A stretch of DNA of 37,688 nt from Candidatus Mediterraneibacter faecavium (GCA_019119995.1 DWVY01000046.1:1-37688), one strand, 5' to 3'; shown: positions 25,055-32,808, counted from the first letter of the stretch. The notes: generated by a model from the letters alone, not told the origin. Translations and numbers: made by a program.

Positions 25055-26146
25055 ATGAATGACAGAATAAAAGATGACAGAATTACTCTTGATTACGGAA
25101 GCGGTGGCTTAAAGACCTCGGAACTGATCGAGTCGATCCTACTGCCCGCATTTGACAATGCAATGCTCTCTCAGCTTGGTGACGGCGCCATCCTTGGCGG
25201 CAGTGACAAGCTGGTATTCTCAACAGACAGCTTTGTCGTTTCTCCGTGGAAATTCCCGGGCGGAGATATCGGCAAGCTTTCTGTCTGCGGAACAGTAAAT
25301 GATCTGTGTATGGCCGGCGGAATCCCGAAATACCTGAGTCTGTCTTTTATATTAGAAGAAGGCTTTTCTTTCTCTGATTTTAAAAGTATCGTCTCCTCGA
25401 TCGCAGATGAAGCGAAAGAGGCCGGCGTATCCATCGTGACCGGCGACACCAAAGTCGTGGACTCCGGCAAAGGCGACGGGATCTATATCAACACTGCCGG
25501 TATCGGTTTCCAGAGAGCCGTCCTTCCCGGGAAGTCTGCCCTCCGTCCGGGGGACGCTGTTCTCGTCAGCGGAACCATCGGCTGCCACGGCGCCGCCGTT
25601 ATGATGGCCCGCTCCGGTCTGCTCCGCGAAGACAGTCCGCTCGTCTCCGACTGCCAGCCGCTGAACAGGATCAGCGCGGCTGCCCTTGAAGCCGCCGGTA
25701 TGACTGCCGATATGCCTGTGCATCTGCCCGACAGTTCTGCACCTGTCCGTACTGCGCCCGTCCGTACTGCGCCTGTCCGGATCCTGCGCGACCCGACCAG
25801 AGGCGGAGTCGCCACCACGCTCAATGAGTTCACAGAACAGATGCCGTTCTCCATCGAACTGGATGAAACAGCGCTCCCCGTCGATCCCGCGGTAGAAGCC
25901 GCCTGCGATATGCTCGGCCTCGATCCGCTCTACTGCGCCTGTGAAGGACGGATGCTCGCGGTCTGCGCACCGGAAGCCGCCGATGCAGTCCTCGATGCAA
26001 TAAAAAAAGTCCCCGGCGGCGAGAACGCTGCCCGGATTGGCACCGTAACCGAAGACATGCCCGGCAGAGCCCTCCTCAAAACCCCCATCGGCGGCAGAAG
26101 GATCCTCGCCAAACTAACCGGCATGCAATTACCGAGGATATGTTAA
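25055..26146 (+). CDS. hypE: hydrogenase cyanide-forming protein HypE
   Basis: A 363-residue PurM-like ATPase. It dehydrates the HypF-made thiocarbamate on its C-terminal Cys to thiocyanate, and its last residues are PRIC as required. ITLDYGSGGLKTSELI, FSTDSFVVSPWKFPGGDIGKL and RDPTRGGVATTLNEF are family motifs. ATG 25055 is favoured over 25049 because AGAGG then sits 8 nt away. A 15-bp tandem repeat (APVRT units) has expanded just before RDPTRGG. It lies 115 nt after hypD; the gap holds a small hairpin around GGACAT/ATGTCC but no gene. Confidence 0.95.
   Translation: MNDRIKDDRITLDYGSGGLKTSELIESILLPAFDNAMLSQLGDGAILGGSDKLVFSTDSFVVSPWKFPGGDIGKLSVCGTVNDLCMAGGIPKYLSLSFILEEGFSFSDFKSIVSSIADEAKEAGVSIVTGDTKVVDSGKGDGIYINTAGIGFQRAVLPGKSALRPGDAVLVSGTIGCHGAAVMMARSGLLREDSPLVSDCQPLNRISAAALEAAGMTADMPVHLPDSSAPVRTAPVRTAPVRILRDPTRGGVATTLNEFTEQMPFSIELDETALPVDPAVEAACDMLGLDPLYCACEGRMLAVCAPEAADAVLDAIKKVPGGENAARIGTVTEDMPGRALLKTPIGGRRILAKLTGMQLPRIC
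25739..25783. repeat. 15-bp in-frame tandem repeats in hypE
   Basis: Three units (25739-25753, 25754-25768, 25769-25783) with the pattern GCNCCNGTCCGTACT encode APVRT, APVRT and APVRI. The last leads directly into the conserved LRDPTRGG motif. Confidence 0.92.
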
Positions 26147-26362
26147 CAGTCTGCCATGCAGTAAGAATTAACGATAGGTGTCACGCAAGCTCGCTTGTAA
26201 GTGACAACTAGCGGTAATTCTGCTATATGGCGGACGCCATACAGTGAGAAACGTCCCGCAGGGGCGGTTCGAACTGCTGCATGGCTTAGTTCGTCATTCA
26301 TCGCAAGCTTGCTTGTAGATAGCGACTGATGATAATTCTGTCATATGGCGGATGCTATACAA
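26147..26362. repeat. structured non-coding repeat region
   Basis: No gene is seen here. A direct repeat of about 68 bp occurs twice (about 26181-26247 and 26298-26365), each beginning with a hairpin around GCAAGC and ending near ATATGGCGGA. Inside the first unit lie hairpins at 26179-26206 (TGTCAC/GTGACA) and 26226-26241 (TATGGCG/CGCCATA); another is at 26252-26266 (CGTCCC/GGGGCG). GCCATGC (26153-26159) and GCATGGC (26279-26285) form longer inverted arms. This could be a repeat family, a small RNA or terminators of the hyp operon. Confidence 0.6.
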
Positions 26363-26696
26363 CGAGCTTTTACAAGAGCTTTTATTGCCTGTTGCGCCAC
26401 AGGAAATAACTGCACTTCATCAAAAATGATCCATGATCTTCGCTCAACAAGATCTGGCCTGTAGAGAAGCTGAAGCTGAAGAAAAAGAAATTCAGATTGG
26501 AAAGATCATCAAAAGGTCTTTTACCGTCTGAGACGCAATTGAAAAATCAATGAGGATATAGCTGTCATACTCATTTTTTCCAAATGTCTCTGCTACCGTA
26601 AACTTTCCGACACGTCTGGCACCCTCGATCATCAATGCTGTTCTGCCCTGCGTTTTTTTCTTCCATTGTAACAGCCTGTCATAAAATTTCCTACAA
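26363..26696 (-). pseudogene. decayed DUF4143-type AAA ATPase, N-terminal fragment
   Basis: On the minus strand from about 26696 one frame reads RKFYDRLLQWKKK and then the P-loop region ALMIEGARRVGKFTVAETF, with NEYDSYILIDFS after it, typical of the ATP-binding proteins with a C-terminal DUF4143 domain. The P-loop has Phe where Ser/Thr should follow GK. The frame stops near 26502. The match continues in other frames (LQLQLLYRPDLVERR, then WIIFDEVQLF, the Walker B) until ALVKA at about 26363. No start codon is visible, and everything after about 110 residues is gone. The fragment is cut where the repeat region begins. Confidence 0.8.
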
Positions 26697-26858
26697 AATC
26701 GTCATTTTCAAATAATTCTCCCCAGAAATAACCAACCGATAGTATACTTCCTGATATATCAGTAAGATTTCGGATCTGTATATTGAGATTTAAGACAAAA
26801 CAAATGTCGCGTTTCCGAAGTCTCATTCGTTTATCATACAGAAGGGAGGTGAACGCCG

Positions 26859-27314
26859 GTGGATGAAAATCTGGTCTACAGTTGGTACGAGCAGTATAAA
26901 AACGGAATTTTCCGATATATCCTGTCAATGACACATGATCCTCATCTGGCAGAAGACGTACTGCAGGATACATTTGTACAACTGCTCATAAGCAATGTCC
27001 ATCTTGCCGCCGGAAAAGAACAGGCATGGCTCTATAAAGTGGCACGGAACAGGTGTCTGGACATATTAAAGAAGGACAGGAAACAGAATGAACTGCCGCC
27101 GGACGTACCTGCCGAACCTGACTGGAACCGGACATTTATTGAAATGATCTCTCCGCTGCCAAAACGGGAACAGGAAATCATTTCACTGAAATTCATAGGT
27201 GGTTTTTCTCATAAAGAAATTGCACACATCACCGGAACAACCGTCGCAGCGTCCAAGAAACGTTACGAACGCGCAATCAAAAAACTCCGGGCAGAAATGG
27301 AGGTATCGTCATGA
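26859..27314 (+). CDS. RNA polymerase sigma factor, ECF-like
   Basis: A 151-residue sigma-70 family factor. Region 2 is at about 7-55 (WYEQYKNGIFRYIL, AEDVLQDTFVQLL) and region 4 at about 98-148 (LPKREQEIISLKFIGGFSHKEIAHITG, within the helix-turn-helix). There is no region 1 or 3, as in ECF factors. The start is GTG behind GGGAGGTG. Its stop overlaps the ATG of the next gene (ATGA), which fits a sigma/anti-sigma pair. A 12-bp palindrome (CTGATATATCAG, 26751-26762) lies upstream. The regulon is unknown. Confidence 0.88.
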   Translation: MDENLVYSWYEQYKNGIFRYILSMTHDPHLAEDVLQDTFVQLLISNVHLAAGKEQAWLYKVARNRCLDILKKDRKQNELPPDVPAEPDWNRTFIEMISPLPKREQEIISLKFIGGFSHKEIAHITGTTVAASKKRYERAIKKLRAEMEVSS

Positions 27315-28060
27315 TCGAAGACAGATTATATGAAGCCGCACAGGAACTGCCTGTGCCAACATGCAGCTTTACTACTATTAAAGAAAGAGCAGCGTGGCAG
27401 GGAACCGGCAGCGGATTCCAATTTATCCATCACAGAAAAATTGCCGGTATATTCGCCGGCGTCTTCCTGCTGGCAGGCTGTACCGTGATCGCCGCCACAA
27501 CAGCAGCGGATTACGGAGCCTGGGCTTCTCACTCCGTAGACTTCAGCAAGGCAGAGACTGTATCCGGAGATCTGGGGATTACCATTCCGGAATCTCTGGA
27601 CGGGAACGCCTTCTGTAACATTACCACCGGATATGTTGTCCCGGACGGCACCAGTTATCTTGAAGCGCTCATCACGCCGGCTTACCGATGGTATTCCGTG
27701 GACTATGGGACTGACAGAACCTGGTCACTGACGTTTGGAACTACAAAAGACGATCTGTACCACTACTGCTTTGACCTGGATTCGGAAAATGTCTGGTCGC
27801 CCGGGCGTCTTCTGCCCGGCAGCCGCCGGACTGAAGAATACAAAGGGATTACCATGCAGGTCGGAACAGTTATCAATTATAACGGCAAAGGCGATGGCCG
27901 TACTTCCGGCTTTATTCCGCAGGTGATCTGGGTCGATGCGGAAAACAGCACCGTCTTCTCACTCAGTGCACCTGCCTGTGATGAGAGTGACATGGATCAG
28001 ATCACAGACCATCTGACCAAAACTGCGAAAGAGATCATTGATATAAATACAGACGGTTAG
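27311..28060 (+). CDS. putative membrane anti-sigma factor
   Basis: A 249-residue protein with a short cytoplasmic N-terminus (1-43), one transmembrane helix (about 44-64; IAGIFAGVFLLAGCTVIAA) and an extracytoplasmic domain of about 185 residues. The extracytoplasmic part is rich in aromatic and beta-strand segments and ends NTDG. I do not recognise the outer domain. Coupled by ATGA to the sigma gene, it is most easily read as an anti-sigma that holds the sigma factor at the membrane until a surface signal acts. The N-terminal part lacks a clear zinc-binding anti-sigma motif, so the role is inference from topology and position. Confidence 0.6.
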   Translation: MIEDRLYEAAQELPVPTCSFTTIKERAAWQGTGSGFQFIHHRKIAGIFAGVFLLAGCTVIAATTAADYGAWASHSVDFSKAETVSGDLGITIPESLDGNAFCNITTGYVVPDGTSYLEALITPAYRWYSVDYGTDRTWSLTFGTTKDDLYHYCFDLDSENVWSPGRLLPGSRRTEEYKGITMQVGTVINYNGKGDGRTSGFIPQVIWVDAENSTVFSLSAPACDESDMDQITDHLTKTAKEIIDINTDG

Positions 28061-28100
28061 TCTTTGTACACTGCCTAATAACAGAAATAGCACTTCTTAA

Positions 28101-28118
28101 AGACAGGCAGCCTGTTTT
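28101..28118 (+). terminator. weak terminator after anti-sigma gene
   Basis: A 5-bp hairpin (ACAGG at 28103-28107, CCTGT at 28111-28115) with a 3-nt loop is followed by TTTTCC. The short stem makes it uncertain. Confidence 0.35.
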
Positions 28119-28120
28119 CC

Positions 28121-28149
28121 TTGAAATACCAATTCTGCTGATGTATAAT
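28121..28149 (+). promoter_or_regulatory. promoter of the MarR gene
   Basis: -35 TTGAAA (28121-28126) and -10 TATAAT (28144-28149) with a 17-bp spacer. Just downstream, at about 28158-28172, TTTACTAATTAAG resembles one orientation of the operator in the clp promoter (TTAACTATTAAG) with one extra base, suggesting self-control. Confidence 0.7.
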
Positions 28150-28181
28150 TTATTAAAGATTTACTAATTAAGGAGTTAATC

Positions 28182-28637
28182 ATGAGCAGTGAATTGAGAG
28201 AAGAGTTTTTTACATCCATCGTTCATTTCAGGAAATTAGAGTCGACTTTCTCGTCAGAATGTGAGATGCAGATGAACGAAATGGTCATCCTGCAGAGTAT
28301 TGCGGGCACATGCTGTCAGGAGTGTCCGTGCATGAATCTCGACGTACCGAAGATACAGAAGAAGCTCAATATCTCAAAACCTGCCATCTCTTACATATTG
28401 AATACGCTGGAGAAGAAGAAATATATCACCCGTGAGATCGATCCGAAAGACCGGCGCAAAGTATCCATCAGCGCCACGCCGGAAGGAAAGGCTGCGGCTG
28501 AACAGTCGCAGAAGAAATTCGATGAGCTGTGGAATGAGATCCTCACCCGGTTCGGCGAAGACAATATGCGCCAGCTTCTGCGGTTGATGCATGATCTGGA
28601 CGACCTGTATGCGGCAATGGGCCAGAAAAGGACTTAA
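28182..28637 (+). CDS. MarR family regulator with Cys cluster
   Basis: A 151-residue winged-helix repressor. The DNA-binding part is at about 55-105 (DVPKIQKKLNISKPAISYILNTLEKKKYI, then the wing REIDPKDRRKVSISATPEG with the conserved D-R-R). The flanking helices form the dimer interface. Before the helix-turn-helix it has CCQECPC (C44, C45, C48, C50) plus C27, an unusual density suggesting redox or metal sensing. AAGGAG lies upstream of the ATG. It converges with the clpC gene across a shared terminator; its possible operator resembles that in front of the mcsA-like/clpC operon. The regulated signal is inferred. Confidence 0.85.
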   Translation: MSSELREEFFTSIVHFRKLESTFSSECEMQMNEMVILQSIAGTCCQECPCMNLDVPKIQKKLNISKPAISYILNTLEKKKYITREIDPKDRRKVSISATPEGKAAAEQSQKKFDELWNEILTRFGEDNMRQLLRLMHDLDDLYAAMGQKRT

Positions 28638-28664
28638 AAAGATATAGAAATGATGTATCAAAAG

Positions 28665-28699
28665 CGGGACTGACAGTAACCTCTGTCAGCCCCGTTTTT
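28665..28699. terminator. bidirectional terminator between marR and clpC
   Basis: CGGGACTGACAG (28665-28676) pairs with CTGTCAGCCCCG (28683-28694), with one mismatch, around a 6-nt loop, followed by TTTTT on the plus strand. The minus strand has the same stem for the convergent clpC gene. Confidence 0.88.
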
Positions 28700-28702
28700 C
28701 AA

Positions 28703-31282
28703 TTACGTCAGCGCATATTCTCTTTTCTCTTCTGCCAGAGCCTTCCGATCCACTTTGATCTTCTCTCCGTCCGCGAATGCCGTCAGTTCTTCTTTCTCAC
28801 CCGGCTTTCCGTCCAGGATACTGTCTGCCACTGCATTCTGCAGCATGGACTGGATCGTCCGCTTCAGCGGCCTTGCACCAAATGCCGGATCATATCCTTT
28901 CTCAGCCAGCAGCTCCACGGCGCTCTCGTCCACGCGGAGAACAATCCCCTGTTTCTTCATCCGCTCTGTCAGTTTCGCGATCTGAAGGTCTGCGATCCTT
29001 CTCACATCCTCCTGTTTCAGCGGATGGAACACGATCACTTCATCCAGCCGGTTGATAAACTCCGGGCGGAATGTCATCTTCACAGCTTCCATGACACGGC
29101 TGCGGATGTTTTCTTCGCGGCGCTCTTCCGCACTTTCATCATTTCTCGCGAATCCAAGCGAGCTCTTGCCCGTGATCTCCCGCGCTCCAATATTGGAAGT
29201 CATGACAATTATTGTATTTTTAAAGCTTACCGTCCGCCCCTGAGCGTCCGTAAGCCTGCCGTCATCCAGGATCTGGAGCAGCGTATTCCACACATCCGGA
29301 TGTGCTTTCTCGATCTCGTCGAGCAGTATGATACTGTACGGTTTCCTGCGCACCATTTCGGTAAGCTGTCCGCCTTCGTCATATCCCACGTATCCCGGCG
29401 GGGATCCGATCAGTTTGGACACGGTATACTGCTCCATATATTCCGACATATCCAGACGGATCATCGCATTTTCATCGTGGAACATCACCTCAGCCATGGC
29501 CCGGCACAACTCTGTCTTTCCTACGCCTGTAGGCCCCAGGAACAGGAATGACCCCACCGGACGGTTCGGATCTGCCACTCCGGTCCTGCCGCGGCGGATT
29601 GCCTTTGCCACAGCATTCACCGCATCGTCCTGTCCGATCACACGACTGTGCAGCGAGGGCTCTAACAAGCGCAGCTGTTCCGTCTCATCTTCTGTAAGCA
29701 TAGTGACCGGGATCTTCGTCCAGGAAGCCACGACCTGCGCAATATCTTCTGCTTCCACACTCCTGCACTGTTTTTTCTGCCAGTCTGCCTGTTTTGCCGT
29801 CAGTTCTTTCACAAGAGCATTCTGGCTGTCTCTCAGGACTGCCGCCCGCTCGTATTCCTGCGCATCGGCAGCCTTCTTCTTCTCTTTTCCCATCCGCTTG
29901 ATCTCACGTTCCAGATCCATCAGATAAGACGGTGTGGTCAGGCTCCGTGTTTTAATCCGGGACGCCGCCTCATCCATCAGATCCACTGCCTTATCCGGCA
30001 GAAATCTGTCCTGTATGTAACGGGACGACAGGTTCACTGCCGCCCGGACCGCATCATCCGTAATGGTAAGGCCGTGATAGGATTCATATTTCCCTTTCAG
30101 TCCCATCAGGATACGCACGGCGTCCTCCTGGTCCGGCTCCTCCACTGCCACCGGCTGGAAACGGCGTTCAAATGCGGCATCTTTCTCAATATGCCGCCGG
30201 TATTCCTTGAGTGTTGTGGCGCCGATCACCTGAAGGCCGCCTCTTGCAAGAATGGGTTTCAGGATATTTGCGGCATCCATTGTCTCACTTGCACCTGCGC
30301 CTGCTCCCATGATCATATGTAACTCATCGATGAAGAGGATCACATTTCCATCGGCTTCCGCCTCTTCGAGAAATGTCTTCATCCTCTCTTCAAAATCACC
30401 CCGGAACCTTGCACCTGAGAGCATTCCCACCAGATCCATGGCCACGATGCGTTTGTTTCTTAAGTTTGCAGGGATTTCGCCGTCCGCGATCCGCTGTGCC
30501 AGACCTTCCACCACGGCGGTCTTACCGACGCCCGGTTCGCCTGTGAGCACCGGATTATTCTTTGTACGTCTGGACAACACCTGGATCACACGTTCCAGCA
30601 CATCTTCACGTCCGATCATCGGATCGTATGCGTCTTTGGAAGCTTTTGCTGTCATGTCAGTTCCGAATTTTTCCAGTGCAGACACTGCCTCCTCTTCCGT
30701 CTGGACGTCCTCCTCCGGATTACCTGCCGTCCGGCTGCCCTGCGAAGAATTCTCATTATATGCAGATTTCCCGTCTGACTCTCCCTGCATGTTCTCTCCT
30801 GCCACCACATCTCCCGGCGATGCATTTCTCACAAGCATCGGCGGCTGCTGACTGCTGTTCATATCTCTGCGCACCTCATCCGGGTCTGCTTCCAGCGAGA
30901 CGATAAGCTGGGACGCCGCACAGTCTCCTGCATCCAGGATCGCCTGCAGCAGATCCTCCGGCTCTACCTGATGGTGTCCATGGTTACGGGCCCTTCTCTC
31001 CGCAAGATGGAGCACCTGCTCCGCTTCTTCCGAAATCTGTACCGCCTGATAACTTCCTTCTGCTTTTGCGTCAAAATCATACTGATGAAGATATTCCTCT
31101 AACAGCTTCTGATCAAGCCCGCTCCGTCTCAGCGCCCTGCCCGCCGCGCCCCGGTCCGATGCCAGCGCCCACAGCAGATGCTCGCTTCCGATAAAGCCGT
31201 GCTCCATATGTGTGACAAAGCGCAGCGCTGACTGGAAAATCTTCATGGTTCGCTGACTGAAGATACTCAGATTAATTTCCAT
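28703..31282 (-). CDS. clpC: ClpC-type AAA+ unfoldase
   Basis: An 859-residue Clp ATPase. The double Clp_N domain spans 1-145, followed by an acidic low-complexity linker (about 145-205). AAA1 has Walker A GEPGVGKT at 248-255 and Walker B with D319/E320. A middle domain of UVR type (about 455-505, EIKRMGKEKKK, YERAAVLRD) marks ClpC rather than ClpB. AAA2 has Walker A GPTGVGKT at 583-590 and LLDEIEKAHP. The ClpP-binding loop LGF is at 709-711. The start is ATG 31282 with AAGAGG 9 nt upstream; a GTG two codons earlier is less likely. It unfolds proteins for ClpP and is co-transcribed with the McsA-like gene by an 11-nt overlap. Confidence 0.93.
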   Translation of the reverse strand: MEINLSIFSQRTMKIFQSALRFVTHMEHGFIGSEHLLWALASDRGAAGRALRRSGLDQKLLEEYLHQYDFDAKAEGSYQAVQISEEAEQVLHLAERRARNHGHHQVEPEDLLQAILDAGDCAASQLIVSLEADPDEVRRDMNSSQQPPMLVRNASPGDVVAGENMQGESDGKSAYNENSSQGSRTAGNPEEDVQTEEEAVSALEKFGTDMTAKASKDAYDPMIGREDVLERVIQVLSRRTKNNPVLTGEPGVGKTAVVEGLAQRIADGEIPANLRNKRIVAMDLVGMLSGARFRGDFEERMKTFLEEAEADGNVILFIDELHMIMGAGAGASETMDAANILKPILARGGLQVIGATTLKEYRRHIEKDAAFERRFQPVAVEEPDQEDAVRILMGLKGKYESYHGLTITDDAVRAAVNLSSRYIQDRFLPDKAVDLMDEAASRIKTRSLTTPSYLMDLEREIKRMGKEKKKAADAQEYERAAVLRDSQNALVKELTAKQADWQKKQCRSVEAEDIAQVVASWTKIPVTMLTEDETEQLRLLEPSLHSRVIGQDDAVNAVAKAIRRGRTGVADPNRPVGSFLFLGPTGVGKTELCRAMAEVMFHDENAMIRLDMSEYMEQYTVSKLIGSPPGYVGYDEGGQLTEMVRRKPYSIILLDEIEKAHPDVWNTLLQILDDGRLTDAQGRTVSFKNTIIVMTSNIGAREITGKSSLGFARNDESAEERREENIRSRVMEAVKMTFRPEFINRLDEVIVFHPLKQEDVRRIADLQIAKLTERMKKQGIVLRVDESAVELLAEKGYDPAFGARPLKRTIQSMLQNAVADSILDGKPGEKEELTAFADGEKIKVDRKALAEEKREYALT

Positions 31283-31640
31283 GTGCACACACCTCTTTCT
31301 CTATCATAGCGATATCATCCCGCAGTTTTGCCGCTTCCTCATAATTCTCCGTCTCTGCCGCCTCGGTCAGACGTATCTTCAGAGCCGCGATCCTGCGTCT
31401 CTTGATCAGTCCCGGCACTGCCGTCTCAGGGAACGCGCGGTCTCCCATATGCCTCGGATCCCGTTTCCCCGGCCACCATCCCGTGTAGTTCTTAAATTCC
31501 TTCGTCTTGCCCGATGCAGCAGCCTGATCCCACATTTTCTGCAGGCAGTCTGCGCAGACCGGAACCTGATAGACTGTTCCCATCCAGTTTATGTAAAAAA
31601 CTCTGTCTACCCTCTCTTTATTACAAAATTGGCATCTCAT
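31272..31640 (-). CDS. McsA-like UVR-motif zinc protein
   Basis: A 122-residue protein with a four-Cys zinc knuckle at the N-terminus (C3/C6 and C29/C32; CQFC, CADC) and a C-terminal UVR coiled-coil (about 85-120, EAAETENYEEAAKLRDDIAMIE). McsA proteins activate the arginine kinase McsB and link it to ClpC. Here the gene precedes clpC, but neither mcsB nor ctsR is present, so it may serve as a ClpC adaptor on its own. It is shorter than typical McsA and has two Cys pairs rather than the usual larger set. Confidence 0.8.
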   Translation of the reverse strand: MRCQFCNKERVDRVFYINWMGTVYQVPVCADCLQKMWDQAAASGKTKEFKNYTGWWPGKRDPRHMGDRAFPETAVPGLIKRRRIAALKIRLTEAAETENYEEAAKLRDDIAMIEKEVCAHGN

Positions 31641-31680
31641 TTCTGTTCACCTCTTTTTTAAAACTCACTCGCTGGTATTA

Positions 31681-31765
31681 CAACAGCGCCGGCGGGGAGC
31701 CGACGTTGTTTAAAACTTAATAGTTAAGTTTTTAATAATATAGTATATAAATTTTAAAAAGTCAA
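31681..31765 (-). promoter_or_regulatory. clp operon promoter with palindromic operator
   Basis: On the minus strand -35 TTGACT (31760-31765) and -10 TATATT (31737-31742) have a 17-bp spacer. The predicted start is near 31730. A perfect palindrome covers it: AAAACTTAA at 31712-31720, a 3-nt centre, TTAAGTTTT at 31724-31732. This is the classic position for a repressor. It does not resemble the CtsR heptad repeats; its shape suits a MarR dimer. A GC-rich hairpin lies further into the leader at about 31681-31708. Confidence 0.75.
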
Positions 31766-31814
31766 TAGTTCCGGGGGAAAAGATAGAAATACAGCTTCTC
31801 TCCGATGGAAACCG

Positions 31815-31823
31815 TGGTATAAT
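31815..31823 (+). promoter_or_regulatory. promoter of the degV gene
   Basis: TATAAT at 31818-31823 is preceded by TG one base away (extended -10). No good -35 is found. The distance to the start codon is about 100 nt. Confidence 0.5.
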
Positions 31824-31926
31824 ACATGATATGACAATTACACAAACTGCTGCTCCCTTTTCTGTGCGCGAAGTATGATACAAGCAAGATCAGGCGGCCC
31901 GGATTCACACATATGGAGGAATGATC

Positions 31927-32808
31927 ATGTCGGACACACTCAATTCTCAGAGAATAATCCTGAGCGCGGACAGTACATGCGATCTGGATGAAGAATTAAA
32001 AGAACGTTATCATGTCAAATATTTTCCGCTTCACATCAATTTAAACGGGAAGGATTACCTGGACAATGTCACGATCACACCGGAGGAAATCTATCAGGAA
32101 TACTACGATCACAAAGTGCTCCCGAAAACTGCTGCGGTAAATGTCCAGGAATATATCGAACATTTCCGTCCATGGGTTGAGGATGGATACGAAGTCATCC
32201 ATGTCAATCTCGGACATGCACTCTCCAGTTCCTATCAGAACTGCTGCCTTGCAGCCCAGGAGCTGGGGCACGTCCATGTGGTAGACAGCTGCAACCTCTC
32301 CACGGGAACCGGGCTGACTGTCGTTGCCGCCGGGAAACTGATCGAAAAAGGGCTGGATGCCGAAACGATCGCCGAAAGGCTCCGGGCCGGAACTTCCAGA
32401 CGCCACGCAAGCTTTATCCTTGATACACTTACATTCTTAAGCGCAGGCGGACGCTGCTCGTCCGTAACTGCATTCGGCGCGAATATGCTGAAGCTCAAGC
32501 CCTGTATCCAGGTGGATAACCGGGATGGGAGCATGGCAGTGGGGAAGAAATACCGCGGTTCACTTGACAAAGTGCTTGTAAAATATGTAAAGGATGAACT
32601 GGCAAGATATCCTGACGTCAATACGGATCTGCTGTTTATCACGCACTCCGGGATCCCGCAGGATTATATCGACCTGGTGAAGAAAACCGTAGAAGATACG
32701 ATCACATTCAAGGAGATCCATATCACAAAGGCAAGCTGTACCATCTCCTGCCACTGCGGGCCGAACACACTTGGGATATTGTTTGAGACGGACAGTCCGG
32801 CTCTCTGA
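31927..32808 (+). CDS. DegV family fatty-acid-binding protein
   Basis: A 293-residue DegV protein. The N-terminal strand with SADSTCDL and the central lobe (VIHVNLGHALSSSYQN, DSCNLSTGTG) are family signatures; the C-terminal lobe shows RYHPD-like segments and FITHSG. Proteins of this family (such as FakB) bind a fatty acid and present it to the FakA kinase, but no fakA is nearby, so the ligand is only inferred. ATG 31927 is preferred since GGAGG is then 7 nt away; the ATG at 31921 would leave 1 nt. It is followed after 72 nt by the aminotransferase gene, probably on the same transcript. Confidence 0.9.
   Translation: MSDTLNSQRIILSADSTCDLDEELKERYHVKYFPLHINLNGKDYLDNVTITPEEIYQEYYDHKVLPKTAAVNVQEYIEHFRPWVEDGYEVIHVNLGHALSSSYQNCCLAAQELGHVHVVDSCNLSTGTGLTVVAAGKLIEKGLDAETIAERLRAGTSRRHASFILDTLTFLSAGGRCSSVTAFGANMLKLKPCIQVDNRDGSMAVGKKYRGSLDKVLVKYVKDELARYPDVNTDLLFITHSGIPQDYIDLVKKTVEDTITFKEIHITKASCTISCHCGPNTLGILFETDSPAL

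Noticed and set aside
26632..26973. A 113-residue minus-strand open frame near the sigma gene
   Set aside because: It crosses the sigma-gene start antisense, and its end is a shifted frame of the decayed ATPase.
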